DNA of 64,000 bases from contig NZ_FOET01000003.1 in assembly GCF_900110735.1 (NCBI RefSeq), forward strand, positions 310,001-374,000. Reading direction: 5' to 3'. The DNA comes from Streptomyces radiopugnans (GTDB lineage: Bacteria; Actinomycetota; Actinomycetes; Streptomycetales; Streptomycetaceae). This document shows positions 8,163 to 16,614 of this stretch, one piece after another. The notes below the pieces were generated by a model. It saw only the letters and a program-made list of their open reading frames with translations. It was not told where the DNA came from and did not search any database. The position numbers were made by a program, and so were the translations under genes. Position 1 is the first letter of the stretch; every line of letters begins with the position of its first letter.

Positions 8163-8186
8163 GGTCCGCCCCGCGCGGGGCGGACC
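8163..8186 (-). terminator. 12-bp palindromic terminator of sigN
   Basis: GGTCCGCCCCGC is followed directly by its complement, ending 1 nt before the sigN stop codon. Confidence 0.7.
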
Positions 8187-8187
8187 G

Positions 8188-9039
8188 TCACTCCTCCGAG
8201 ATCAGGCCCTCTCTGAGCTGCGCGAGCGTGCGGGTCAGCAGACGCGAGACGTGCATCTGGGAGATGCCGACCCGCTCACCGATCTGCGACTGCGTCATGT
8301 TCCCGAAGAAGCGCAGCATGATGATCTGCCGCTCGCGCGGCGGGAGCTTGGCGAGCAGCGGCTTGAGAGACTCGCGGTACTCCACGCCCTCCAGCGCGCT
8401 GTCCTCGTAGCCCAGCCGGTCCGCGAGGGAGCCCTCGCCGCCCTCCTCCTCCGGGGCGGGGGAGTCCAGGGAGCTGGCCGTGTAGGCGTTGCCCACGGCC
8501 AGCCCGTCCACCACGTCCTCCTCGGACACCCCGAGGGCGGCGGCCAGTTCGGCCACCGTCGGGGAGCGGTCGAGCTTCTGCGACAGTTCGTCGCCGGCCT
8601 TGGTGAGCGCCAGGCGCAGTTCCTGCAGGCGCCGGGGGACGCGCACCGACCAGGAGGTGTCCCGGAAGAATCGCTTGATCTCGCCGACGACCGTCGGCAT
8701 CGCGAACGTCGGGAACTCCACGCCCCGTTCGCAGTCGAAGCGGTCGATGGCCTTGATCAGGCCGATGGTGCCGACCTGGACGATGTCCTCCATCGGCTCG
8801 TTGCGGCTGCGGAAGCGGGCCGCCGCGTACCGCACGAGCGGGAGGTTCAACTCGATGAGGGTGTCTCGGACGTAGACGCGTTCCGGGCTGTCGGCGTCGA
8901 GCGCGGCGAGCCGCTGGAACAGGGAGCGGGAGAGGGTCCGGGTGTCGATGGCGTCGCAGTCTGAGGGAACGTACGGTGCGTCGTCGGCCTTGGTGTCGGG
9001 CTCGGCGAGCACCTTCGAGCTGCCCAGTTCTACGGACAT
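8188..9039 (-). CDS. sigN: RNA polymerase sigma factor SigN (SigB/F/G subfamily)
   Basis: 283 aa from the ATG at 9039 with AAGGGGG upstream. Sigma-70 regions appear in order: region 2 ([55 protein letters not shown]), region 3 (VPRRLQELRLALTKA), and region 4 with its helix-turn-helix ([21 protein letters not shown]). It closely resembles Streptomyces coelicolor SigN, a development-associated sigma factor of the stress/sporulation group. It lies directly downstream of the sigF homologue, with a 202-nt gap. No anti-sigma gene is adjacent. The name rests on recalled sequence similarity and the tandem arrangement. Confidence 0.88.
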   Translation of the reverse strand: MSVELGSSKVLAEPDTKADDAPYVPSDCDAIDTRTLSRSLFQRLAALDADSPERVYVRDTLIELNLPLVRYAAARFRSRNEPMEDIVQVGTIGLIKAIDRFDCERGVEFPTFAMPTVVGEIKRFFRDTSWSVRVPRRLQELRLALTKAGDELSQKLDRSPTVAELAAALGVSEEDVVDGLAVGNAYTASSLDSPAPEEEGGEGSLADRLGYEDSALEGVEYRESLKPLLAKLPPRERQIIMLRFFGNMTQSQIGERVGISQMHVSRLLTRTLAQLREGLISEE

Positions 9040-9108
9040 GCCACCCCCTTGAGGTCGCGGACGGATCGCGGCGGCACCCTCGGGTGTGAGGGAGGCACCT
9101 CCCGGTCA

Positions 9109-9134
9109 ATACCGGCGGCGCCGTCGCGGCAAAC
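9109..9134 (-). promoter_or_regulatory. Candidate SigB/SigN-type promoter of sigN
   Basis: On the minus strand, GTTT (9131-9134), 16 nt, then CGGTAT (9109-9114) fit the Streptomyces SigB-group consensus GNNT-N14-16-GGGTAY with one mismatch. A start near 9102 would leave a leader of about 60 nt. Autoregulation is an inference. Confidence 0.4.
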
Positions 9135-9241
9135 GCACTTCTCGCAGAATGTCACAAGTCAGCAACACGACGTAGCCCCTTGTCGATAAAACTGCACAGC
9201 TCGGGATGGTGATGCGCCCGTACGGGTGTCACCCGCAGGGG

Positions 9242-10060
9242 TTACGCGTCGATGGAGTTTGCGGCACGGAGCCGGGCGAAGCTCCGCGACAGCAGCCGGG
9301 ACACGTGCATCTGCGACACACCCAGCTCCGCGCTGATCTGCGACTGCGTCAGGTTCCGGTAGTACCGCAGCAGCAGGATCCGCTGCTCCCGCTCGGGGAG
9401 CTGGACGAGCAGGTGCCGCACCAGATCGCGGTGCTCCACGCCGTCCAGGGCCGGGTCCTCGTAGCCGAGCCGGTCGATCAGCCCGGGCATGCCGTCGTCG
9501 CGCTCCTGGGCGGCCTCCAGGGAGGTGGCGCGGTAGGCGCGCCCGGCCTCCAGGCAGGCCAGCACGTCCTCCTCGGCGATCCGCAGCCGCTCGGCGATCT
9601 CGGCGGTGGTGGGGGAGCGGCCGTGCAGCACGGTCAGGTCCTCCGTCGCGCTGCTGACCTGCACCCACATCTCGTGCAGCCGGCGCGGCACGTGCACGGT
9701 GCGGACGTTGTCGCGGAAGTAGCGCCGGATCTCGCCGACGATCGTCGGCATGGCGAAGGTGGGGAACTGCACCCCCCGCCCGGGGTCGAAGCGGTCGATG
9801 GCGTTGATCAGGCCGATGGTGCCGACCTGGACGATGTCCTCCATCGGCTCGTTGCGGCTGCGGAAGCGGGCGGCGACGTAGCGGACGAGTGGGAGGTTGG
9901 CCTCGATGAGGGCCCCGCGCACCCGGTCGTGCTCGGAGGAGCCGGGCTCCAGGCCGGAGAGCCGCTCGAAGAGCACCTGGGTCAGGGCGCGGGTCTCCGC
10001 GCTCCGACGGCTGGGGGCTGTCCCCGTCGGGATCCGGGGAAGGGTCTGCGTGGCCGCCAC
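9242..10060 (-). CDS. sigF: RNA polymerase sigma factor SigF (sporulation)
   Basis: 272 aa from the GTG at 10060, with AAGGGG about 11 nt upstream. It has the same regions 2-4 as its neighbour ([60 protein letters not shown]) but clearly diverges from it. The residues [11 protein letters not shown] and [25 protein letters not shown] match what I recall of Streptomyces SigF, the late, spore-compartment sigma factor. The N-terminal 20 residues are Thr/Pro-rich and poorly conserved. The small membrane-protein gene upstream may be part of the same late-developmental neighbourhood. Confidence 0.88.
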   Translation of the reverse strand: MAATQTLPRIPTGTAPSRRSAETRALTQVLFERLSGLEPGSSEHDRVRGALIEANLPLVRYVAARFRSRNEPMEDIVQVGTIGLINAIDRFDPGRGVQFPTFAMPTIVGEIRRYFRDNVRTVHVPRRLHEMWVQVSSATEDLTVLHGRSPTTAEIAERLRIAEEDVLACLEAGRAYRATSLEAAQERDDGMPGLIDRLGYEDPALDGVEHRDLVRHLLVQLPEREQRILLLRYYRNLTQSQISAELGVSQMHVSRLLSRSFARLRAANSIDA

Positions 10061-10252
10061 CGTTCGTCCAACCCCTTTACGGTTGTCTCATCCGGCAAAA
10101 GCGGTCATAGCATCACAAGGTATATGCACTGTGGGCAAGCACCGCATAACTTCGTGTTGTTGCGGTGCGCGCACGGCGGACGGCCGTCCGGGGGGCGCCT
10201 CCGGAATGACGGGGGCGGGGCTCGTACGGGTGAACTCGTACGAGCGGCCCGT

Positions 10253-10414
10253 TCAGTTCACCAGTTCGGTCATGAAGGTCCCGACGCCCTTCGCGGCGCT
10301 GGAGATGCCCTCGAAGCCGATGCCGACGAGTTCGGCGGAGCGGTCGGGGGAGGTGATGATCGAGTACAGGATGAAGACGAGGAGTATGTAGAGCACGACC
10401 TTCTTCACGTCCAC
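10253..10414 (-). CDS. Small membrane protein upstream of sigF
   Basis: 53 aa from the GTG at 10414 (GGGAGAGG nearby). An ATG at 10447 in the same frame is the alternative start. A single N-terminal membrane segment (KKVVLYILLVFILYSIIT) is followed by an amphipathic tail, DRSAELVGIGFEGISSAAKGVGTFMTELVN. The tail resembles short helical peptides that associate with membranes. It is likely conserved next to sigF in streptomycetes. The function is unknown. Confidence 0.65.
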   Translation of the reverse strand: MDVKKVVLYILLVFILYSIITSPDRSAELVGIGFEGISSAAKGVGTFMTELVN

Positions 10415-10592
10415 GGCGCTTGCCTCTCCCCGAACATCCCCGAACATCCCGGGTGCCCCCGAACACAGGACCGCCCAAGCGGTTGCGAGAGTCTAACCGG
10501 CTGCGACCGGCGCTCCCAGGGGTTGCGCGGGCCGCCCGCCGTACGGCGGGCGGGAGCGGAGAGGGAGCAGGGCGGGCGGGGGCGGAACACGG

Positions 10593-10623
10593 CGAAGGGC
10601 CCCCTCGGGGAGGGGGCCCTTCG
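10593..10623 (-). terminator. Terminator after tRNA-Ser(CGA)
   Basis: A 13-bp stem (CGAAGGGCCCCCT) with a 5-nt loop lies immediately 3' of the minus-strand tRNA. Confidence 0.8.
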
Positions 10624-10630
10624 ACTGCCG

Positions 10631-10717
10631 CGGTAGCGGTGGGATTTGAACCCACGGTGGAGTTGCCCCCACACTCGCTTTCGAGGCGAGCTCCTTCGGC
10701 CGCTCGGACACGCTACC
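10631..10717 (-). tRNA. tRNA-Ser (anticodon CGA)
   Basis: An 87-nt class II tRNA on the minus strand. The acceptor stem is GGTAGCG paired with CGCTACC plus discriminator G. The anticodon loop is CTCGAAA, a long variable arm is present and the T-arm is GGTTCAAATCC. The CCA end is not encoded. Confidence 0.95.
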
Positions 10718-10727
10718 GGGAGGAAGC

Positions 10728-11417
10728 CTAGCCCATGGTCGGGCGTGCGCCGAAATCGGTTCCGGGGGAAGTGCCGTTCCGGCCCTCCGCGGCCCCCCGC
10801 GGCGTACGGGACGGCGTACGGGAGGAGGCGCGGAAGAAGTCGGTGAGCAGCGCCCCGCACTCCCGCGCCAGCACCCCGGAGACCACCTCGGGCCGGTGGT
10901 TGAGCCGGCGGTCGCGCACGACGTCCCACAGGGAACCCGCCGCGCCCGCCTTCTCGTCCACCGCTCCGTAGACGACCCTCTCCAGCCGGGACAGCACGAT
11001 CGCGCCCGCGCACATCGTGCACGGCTCCAGCGTCACCACCAGGGTGCAGCCCGACAGCCGCCACTCGCCGACCGCCCGGGCGGCCTCGCGGATCGCCACG
11101 ACCTCCGCGTGCGCGGTGGGGTCGCCGGTCGCCTCGCGCTCGTTGCGGCCCAGTCCCAGGACCGCGCCGTCCGGGCCCAGGACGACCGCGCCGACGGGCA
11201 CGTCGCCGGTCCCGGGAGCCCGTGCGGCCTCGGCCAGGGCACGGCGCATGGCCGCCCGCCACGGGTCGCGCAGCGGGTCGGCCGTCCCGTCGGGGAGGTC
11301 CTGGAGGGTCGGGGAGTCCTGGAGGCTCTGGGAGTTCTGGGGGTTCTGGAGGGCGGGGGAGCCCTGGGATTCGGAGGAGTCCGGGGAGGGGGCCCGCGGG
11401 TCCGGCGGAACGCTCAT
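10728..11417 (-). CDS. tadA: tRNA adenosine(34) deaminase TadA
   Basis: 229 aa from the ATG at 11417. It is a zinc deaminase with the catalytic TAHAE motif (His zinc ligand and proton-shuttling Glu) and the zinc-binding LEPCTMCAG pair. The conserved DEKAGAAGSLWDVV region and C-terminal LTDFFR are present. It converts A34 to inosine in tRNA-Arg(ACG), which lies in this window. The first 45 residues are an extension beyond the usual ~165-aa enzyme, made of LQD/SQ-type repeats coded by CTGGAGG-like DNA repeats. No clear ribosome site precedes the ATG. The upstream TadA-associated gene is in the same direction. Confidence 0.93.
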   Translation of the reverse strand: MSVPPDPRAPSPDSSESQGSPALQNPQNSQSLQDSPTLQDLPDGTADPLRDPWRAAMRRALAEAARAPGTGDVPVGAVVLGPDGAVLGLGRNEREATGDPTAHAEVVAIREAARAVGEWRLSGCTLVVTLEPCTMCAGAIVLSRLERVVYGAVDEKAGAAGSLWDVVRDRRLNHRPEVVSGVLARECGALLTDFFRASSRTPSRTPRGAAEGRNGTSPGTDFGARPTMG

Positions 11418-11547
11418 GCGCCCAGTGTCCCCGCCCGCCCCGGCCCCGCGTACGGCGGGCGGGCACGGCGACGGGGCCCCGCGGGACGCGCGGGGCCGAG
11501 GGGGCGTGCGAGACGTACGGGGACGGAGGGCCCGGTGAGGGCCCCGG

Positions 11548-12120
11548 CTACCTGACGGCCTCCAGCATGTCCGTGCAGCCGAGCGCGTCGGCGATCTCGG
11601 TCAGCGCGTCCTCGGAGGTCAGCGAGAGCAGCGCCGTGCCGTCCACGCCGAAGTCGGCCAGCAGCTCGACGTCGCCGACCGGTCCCGCCGGGGCGCCGGC
11701 CCGCGCCGCCGTGTCCTCGTCGTCGTCCCTGCCGTCCCCGGCAGCCCCGTCCTCGTCGTCCTCCCCGCCGCTCGGCGGCTCGCCGTCCTCCGTGCCGTCG
11801 AGGTCCACGAGGAGGTCGAGGTCCTCCTCGCCGCCCGGCTCGCGGCCGAGGAGTTCGTCGGTGAGCAGGATCTCCCCGTAGGAGCTGCGCGCGGCCGCGG
11901 CCGCGTCCGAGACGAAGATGCGGGGATCCTCCTCGCCCTCCACCCGGACGACGCCGAACCAGGCGCCCTCCTGTTCGATGCAGACCAGGACCGGCTCATC
12001 GTCCTCGGCGGCCTCCCGGGCCAGGTCGGCGAGATCGGCCAGGGTCTCGACCTCGTCGAGTTCCGTGTCGCTCGCTTCCCACCCGTCTTCGGTGCGCGCG
12101 AGCAGTGCGGCGAAGTACAC
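11548..12120 (-). CDS. tRNA adenosine deaminase-associated protein
   Basis: 190 aa from the ATG at 12120. The N-terminal half (MYFAALLARTEDGWEASDTE, then VLVCIEQEGAWFGVVRVEG) and the C-terminal helix block (DALTEIADALGCTDMLEAVR) match the actinobacterial protein nearly always found beside tadA. The centre is a long Glu/Asp/Gly-rich acidic linker. The biochemical role is unknown. It lies 130 nt upstream of tadA on the same strand and is probably co-transcribed. Confidence 0.88.
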   Translation of the reverse strand: MYFAALLARTEDGWEASDTELDEVETLADLADLAREAAEDDEPVLVCIEQEGAWFGVVRVEGEEDPRIFVSDAAAAARSSYGEILLTDELLGREPGGEEDLDLLVDLDGTEDGEPPSGGEDDEDGAAGDGRDDDEDTAARAGAPAGPVGDVELLADFGVDGTALLSLTSEDALTEIADALGCTDMLEAVR

Positions 12121-12249
12121 CGTGACTCTCCCACTGGTTTCAGGTGCCCGAGTGCTGACGGGACCGCGCCCCGCCCAATCGGAATCGTGGCAGAAACCGG
12201 CGCTCCGCGAGAGGTCTTCGACCGTGCGTCGCGTGGGTGTTGCGCCGGA

Positions 12250-12570
12250 CTACCAGCGGAATGTCCTCATTCGCATCGCCTGGCGCATGCGTGCGGTGCG
12301 GGCGCGGCGCGGCTGCACCCGTTCGCGCAGGGCCTTGGCCTCGTTCAGTTCGCGCAGGAAGACCGCCCGGCGGCGGCGCCGCTCCGCGTCGCTGTTCGGG
12401 GCCACCGGGGTCGCGGGGCTCCCGGTGGCCCGGGCGCCCGTGAGGCGCTCCCCGGACGCCCGGCGGTCCCGCTGGTCCGGGCCCCGCTGGTTCTGGCTCC
12501 GCTGGTCCTCGCGTATGAGCGCCCGACGGTCGTCGGGCGTGTCGTCGTGCTGCTGCCTCGGTCCGGTCAT
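12250..12570 (-). CDS. Conserved basic hypothetical protein
   Basis: 106 aa. The ATG at 12570 is chosen because GGAGG lies 8 nt before it; an ATG at 12579 lies inside that site. The N-terminal half is polar and Arg/Gln/Asp-rich. The C-terminal end ([16 protein letters not shown], then [18 protein letters not shown]) is strongly basic, helical and of a kind seen in other actinomycetes. Nucleic-acid binding is possible but unproven. It is divergent from upp. Confidence 0.7.
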   Translation of the reverse strand: MTGPRQQHDDTPDDRRALIREDQRSQNQRGPDQRDRRASGERLTGARATGSPATPVAPNSDAERRRRRAVFLRELNEAKALRERVQPRRARTARMRQAMRMRTFRW

Positions 12571-12665
12571 ACGGCCCACCTCCGGTCGTACCTGTTCACT
12601 GTCCCCCGAAAAGGCGCCTGTACGCCAGTGCGAGCGGGAAAAGGGCCTCGGCTACTGTCGATGGC

Positions 12666-13301
12666 ATGCGGATTCACGTCGTCGACCACCCGCTGGTGGC
12701 GCACAAACTCACCACGCTGCGCGACGAGCGCACCGACTCCCCGACCTTCCGGCGCCTCGCCGACGAGCTGGTGACCCTGCTCGCCTACGAGGCCACCCGG
12801 GACGTGCGCATCGAGCCGGTCGACATCAGGACCCCGGTGACGGCCACCACGGGCGTGCGGCTGTCCCACCCGCGCCCCCTGGTGGTGCCGATCCTGCGGG
12901 CCGGGCTGGGAATGCTCGACGGGATGGTGCGGCTGCTGCCGACCGCCGAGGTGGGTTTCCTGGGCATGATCCGCGACGAGCGCACCCTCCAGGCGTCCAC
13001 GTACGCCACCCGGATGCCCGACGACCTCTCCGGTCGCCAGGTGTACGTCCTGGACCCGATGCTGGCCACCGGCGGCACGCTGGTCGCGGCGATCCGGGAG
13101 CTGATCCGGCGTGGCGCCGACGACGTCACGGCGCTCTGCCTGCTGGCGGCGCCCGAGGGTGTGGAGCTGATGGAGCGCGAGCTGGCGGGCACGCCGGTGA
13201 CGGTGGTGACCGCCTCGGTCGACGAGCGGCTCAACGAGGACGGCTACATCGTCCCGGGCCTGGGCGACGCGGGCGACCGCATGTACGGAACGGCCGGCTG
13301 A
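12666..13301 (+). CDS. upp: Uracil phosphoribosyltransferase
   Basis: 211 aa, the family's usual length. It has the PRPP-binding loop [10 protein letters not shown], the uracil-binding C-terminal motif [12 protein letters not shown], and the N-terminal [13 protein letters not shown]. It salvages uracil plus PRPP to UMP in the cytosol. It is a single gene, divergent from the small basic protein and convergent with the LytR_C gene. Confidence 0.97.
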   Translation: MRIHVVDHPLVAHKLTTLRDERTDSPTFRRLADELVTLLAYEATRDVRIEPVDIRTPVTATTGVRLSHPRPLVVPILRAGLGMLDGMVRLLPTAEVGFLGMIRDERTLQASTYATRMPDDLSGRQVYVLDPMLATGGTLVAAIRELIRRGADDVTALCLLAAPEGVELMERELAGTPVTVVTASVDERLNEDGYIVPGLGDAGDRMYGTAG

Positions 13302-13343
13302 CCCGGCCGCCGCGCCGCCCGCAGCGCCCGCCCACCGGGGCGC

Positions 13344-14108
13344 CTACCGGCAGCCCGAGGGAGAGGGCGAGGGGGAGGGGGAGGCGAGGGCCGCCATGGC
13401 CTTGCGCACCTCCTTCTCCTCCGCCAGGGCCTTGAACGCCTTGCCGATCACCAGGTCGATCTCGGTCTTCCCGGCGCCCTTGCCCGGGTCCTTCTTCCCG
13501 CTTCCGGCGTCCCGGCCCCTCCCGGCGTCTTCGGCGGCCCCGCGCTCGACCGCTCTGACCTCCGCCCCGGGCAACTGGGCGAGCAGGACGTCGAACGCGC
13601 CGTTCCCGTACGCGGCGGGCGGGCCCATCAGCAGTCCGGTCTCCTTCACCTTCTTGTCGAGGGAGGCCGGGGCGTTGGCCACCTCGCCGATGGTGAAGCC
13701 GCGCTTCTCCAGTGCGTCCGCCGTCTTCCTGGCCAGGCCGCTGCGGGTGGTGGCGTTGTAGACGTTGACGGTGACGGCGGACGGCTTCGGCAGGGCGCTC
13801 GGTGCGGCGCCGGAGCCGTCCGCGGAGCGCGCCGCGACGCCGGTCCCGCCGTCCTTCCCGCTCCCGCCGGTCCCCTCGCCGGAGGGCTCGCAGCCGCGGC
13901 CGCCGGCCGCCGCCCGCACCTTCGTGCCGCCGCCCGTGAAGGCGTCGAGGAGCTGCACCGTCCCCCAGGAGAGCACACCGAGGGCGGCGGTCGCCGCGAC
14001 CGAGGCGGCGACGATCCTGCGGCGCCTGCGCGGGCGCCGCATCCGCGGGTAGCTGTCACCCGTGATGCGGTACTTGCCGCCCATGCCGGGGGGAGTGAGC
14101 ATGCTCAT
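13344..14108 (-). CDS. LytR C-terminal domain membrane protein
   Basis: 254 aa from the ATG at 14108 (MSMLTPPGMGGKYRITGD). A basic cytosolic leader (RMRRPRRRRR) precedes one membrane segment (about 32-50). A Gly/Ser-rich linker leads to a LytR_C domain (VTVNVYNATTRSGLARKTADALEKRGF). The tail is SPSPSPSPSGC. There is no ribosome site, and TACGCT lies 6 nt before the ATG, so the mRNA may be leaderless. A cell-envelope role is likely, but LytR_C alone lacks the phosphotransferase domain of LCP proteins. Confidence 0.85.
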   Translation of the reverse strand: MSMLTPPGMGGKYRITGDSYPRMRRPRRRRRIVAASVAATAALGVLSWGTVQLLDAFTGGGTKVRAAAGGRGCEPSGEGTGGSGKDGGTGVAARSADGSGAAPSALPKPSAVTVNVYNATTRSGLARKTADALEKRGFTIGEVANAPASLDKKVKETGLLMGPPAAYGNGAFDVLLAQLPGAEVRAVERGAAEDAGRGRDAGSGKKDPGKGAGKTEIDLVIGKAFKALAEEKEVRKAMAALASPSPSPSPSGCR

Positions 14109-14215
14109 GGGCGCAGCGTAGTGCGGAGACGGCGTAATGCCTACTAAACGATCAATGCGCTCACCGCAGTCGGCCCCGAAAGGGCCAACGCGCCCGCACG
14201 GCGCGGCCCGGGGCG

Positions 14216-14512
14216 TCAGTCGAGCTCGAGCACCCGGGCGTGCAGCACCTGCCGCTGCTGGAGGGCCGCGCGTACGGCGCGGTGGAGGCCGTCCTCCAGA
14301 TAGAGGTCCCCGTTCCACTTCACGACGTGCGCGAACAGATCGCCGTAGAAGGTGGAGTCCTCGGCGAGCAGGGTCTCCAGGTCGAGCTGGCCCTTGGTGG
14401 TGACGAGCTGGTCAAGACGCACCGGGCGTGGGGCGACATCCGCCCACTGGCGGGTGCTCTCCCGGCCGTGGTCGGGGTACGGCCGCCCGTTTCCGATTCG
14501 CTTGAAGATCAC
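14216..14512 (-). CDS. Conserved actinobacterial 98-aa protein (often labelled VapB-like)
   Basis: 98 aa from the ATG at 14512. It has MIFKRIGNGRPYPDHG at the start and VRLDQLVTTKGQLDL followed by WNGDLYLEDGLHRAVRAALQ. The LYLEDGLHRAV piece resembles the ParB/sulfiredoxin-like nucleotide-binding motif. The protein is widely conserved beside LytR_C genes in actinomycetes. Databases have labelled it an antitoxin, but no toxin gene lies nearby, so that label is doubtful here. The function is unknown. Confidence 0.8.
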   Translation of the reverse strand: MIFKRIGNGRPYPDHGRESTRQWADVAPRPVRLDQLVTTKGQLDLETLLAEDSTFYGDLFAHVVKWNGDLYLEDGLHRAVRAALQQRQVLHARVLELD

Positions 14513-14638
14513 ACGGAAAGCCTACCGGCCCGGCGGCGCGGGGCGCAGCCTTCCGCCGGAGGGTCGGGGCGTGTTCCGGCGCCACGCGCCGCCGGGCGCC
14601 GGTCCGCGCGCCGCCGGGGCACACGGCGCGGAAAGGCG

Positions 14639-14674
14639 CCGCGGGCGCCGGGGCATGTGCCCCGGCGCCCGCGG
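14639..14674 (-). terminator. 17-bp-stem terminator of the M28 peptidase gene
   Basis: CCGCGGGCGCCGGGGCA and its complement flank a TG centre, 61 nt beyond the stop at 14735. Confidence 0.75.
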
Positions 14675-14734
14675 TGGGGTGCCGTTACGGCCGTACGTCC
14701 GTGGGACGTACGCGGGGTTCCCGGCGGGAGCCCG

Positions 14735-16306
14735 TCAGGAGGCCAGCTCGTGGTCGTGGTCGTGCAGACCGCCACCGCTGCCCGCGGTGCCCTTGGTGGG
14801 CTCGAAGGGCACGTCCTCCGTCAGGGGGGAGGTGTCCCAGGCGTAGTTGCCCACGGCGTTCGCGATCACGTCGACGTTGACGCCGAGCGCCTTCTCGCTG
14901 ACGTTGCCCATGTCGTCGCACGCCTGGTGGTAGCACTTGTCGTACGCGATACCGGCCTCGCCGCCCCACAGAGCGGCCTCCTCCTCGCTCTTGAGGCCCT
15001 CGGCGCCGGTGAAGGTGCCGCCGGAGGGGATGCCGGCCTCGATGAACGGGCCGTAGTCGGAACGGCCGGTGAAGTCGGTGCCGCGCGGCTCCTGGCCCTG
15101 CGAGCGCATGAAGGTGTTGATCGCGTGCTCGATCTGCGCCGAGCCCTCGGGGCCCGGGCCGGCGCCGACGCCGTCGGAGTCGTCGCCGTCGTAGACGAAC
15201 AGGCCGTAGTTCGGCGAGGCGATCATGTCGAAGTTGAGGTAGAGGGCGATCTTCTCGCGCTCGGCCTCGGGCAGGCTGGTCACGTAGTGCTCGGAGCCCT
15301 GCAGGCCCACCTCCTCGGCGGACCACAGCGCGAAGCGCACCTTGTTGGCGTGCTTGCCCTTGCGGTCGGCCTTGGCGAGTTCGAGGGCGGCCTCCAGGAT
15401 GCCGGCGGAGCCGGAGGCGTTGTCGTTGATGCCCGGTCCGTCGGCGACGGAGTCCAGGTGGGCGCCGAACATCACCACGTTGTCCTCGTCGCCGCCGCGG
15501 GTCTCGGCGATGACGTTGGGCGTGGAGCGGGTCTCGTGGAACTCGCGGATCTCCATGCCGACGGTGACGGTGCCCCGGGCCGCCTCGGCCGCCAGCGCCT
15601 CGCCGGCCTCCTGGGTGATGCCGCCGGTGGGGATGCGGCCGGCGGAGGCGTCGCCGAGGGTGCCGTTGAGGTCCCCCTCGGTGTTGTTGTAGATGATCGC
15701 GCCGACCGCGCCGGCGTCGGCGGCGTTCGCCTGCTTGTCGGCGAAGGTGCAGCCGCCGCGCTTGATCAGGGCGATCTTGCCGGTGAAGTCGCCGGAGGCG
15801 AAGTCGTCGGCGGTGCAGCCGGTGGTGCCGTCGGCGTCCACGGGCACGGTCGCGAGAGCGGCCTCGATGCCGCCCTCGGGGGTGCTCGCGGTGTACGTCA
15901 TCAGCTTGATGGGGACGTCGCGCTGAGTGGGGCTCAGGACCGACAGCTTCTCCGCGAGCGTCTCGCGGTAGACGAAGTCGAAGTTCTGGTAGGTGACCTC
16001 GTAGCCGGCGAGCTTGAGCAGGGTGCCGGCGTACTTCGCCGACCAGTCGTAGCCGGCGGAGCCGGCGGCGCGGTTGTCGTCCTTGGCGTCGGCGATCGCC
16101 TGGAACGCCCGCAGGTGCCTCATGGCGCCGTCGGCATCGGCCTTCTTGACCAGCTGCCTCGCCAGCTTCTCACCCTGCTTGCCGGGATCGGGCTTGGCGA
16201 CGGCGGAGGTGGCGGAGGCGGCGAGCAGCAGGGGGGTGGCGAGGGACGCGGCGGCGGTGGCCGCGATGATTCTGCGCTTCCTGCCTCTGCGGAGAGGTGC
16301 GTGCAC
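14735..16306 (-). CDS. Secreted M28-family zinc aminopeptidase with PA domain
   Basis: 523 aa from the GTG at 16306, with AAGGA upstream. A signal peptide ends near residue 37 (ASATSAVAKPD). A PA insert (about 130-245, with GCTADDFASGDFTGKIALIKRGGC) precedes the M28 catalytic domain. Zinc and catalytic motifs are FGAHLDSV, PGINDNASGSAG, WSAEEVGLQGS, NFDMI and a late CYHQACD. It resembles Streptomyces griseus aminopeptidase, which releases hydrophobic N-terminal residues extracellularly. The His/Asp-rich C-terminus (LHDHDHELAS) is unusual. It is a single transcription unit with its own terminator. Confidence 0.93.
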   Translation of the reverse strand: MHAPLRRGRKRRIIAATAAASLATPLLLAASATSAVAKPDPGKQGEKLARQLVKKADADGAMRHLRAFQAIADAKDDNRAAGSAGYDWSAKYAGTLLKLAGYEVTYQNFDFVYRETLAEKLSVLSPTQRDVPIKLMTYTASTPEGGIEAALATVPVDADGTTGCTADDFASGDFTGKIALIKRGGCTFADKQANAADAGAVGAIIYNNTEGDLNGTLGDASAGRIPTGGITQEAGEALAAEAARGTVTVGMEIREFHETRSTPNVIAETRGGDEDNVVMFGAHLDSVADGPGINDNASGSAGILEAALELAKADRKGKHANKVRFALWSAEEVGLQGSEHYVTSLPEAEREKIALYLNFDMIASPNYGLFVYDGDDSDGVGAGPGPEGSAQIEHAINTFMRSQGQEPRGTDFTGRSDYGPFIEAGIPSGGTFTGAEGLKSEEEAALWGGEAGIAYDKCYHQACDDMGNVSEKALGVNVDVIANAVGNYAWDTSPLTEDVPFEPTKGTAGSGGGLHDHDHELAS

Positions 16307-16614
16307 GGGAGGATCCTTCCGGTGCGGACAGCTGGGACGGGCTGTTCGACGTGGGGGATTACGTGTCCGGGTTACGGACGCGGTGGAAGGGAAGGTAGCG
16401 ACTGGGCAGCGCTGAGGGAATGTTCCCGGCGCAACTGGCCCGTTTTGGGGGAAGTGATCCGCCCGCACGCCGGGGGCAAACCCGTCCGATCCCGGGAATG
16501 CGGGACACCGGCCTCGCGCCGCCCGCCGCCGCTCCCTCCTCCGGCCCGCGGCCGTCGCCGTCCTCCGCCGGCGGCCGGCCGTCCGCTGACCGGCCGTCGA
16601 CTGCCTGCCGCCGG
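16307..16614. other. Gene-free stretch upstream of the M28 peptidase gene
   Basis: It contains the peptidase's upstream region and the 3' flank of the alditol oxidase gene. A slightly less G+C-rich part lies near 16420-16460. I see no convincing promoter hexamers or ORF. Confidence 0.5.

Noticed and set aside
14216..14512. VapB antitoxin
   Set aside because: No PIN-domain toxin gene is adjacent and the sequence resembles a conserved actinobacterial protein, so the antitoxin label was not adopted.
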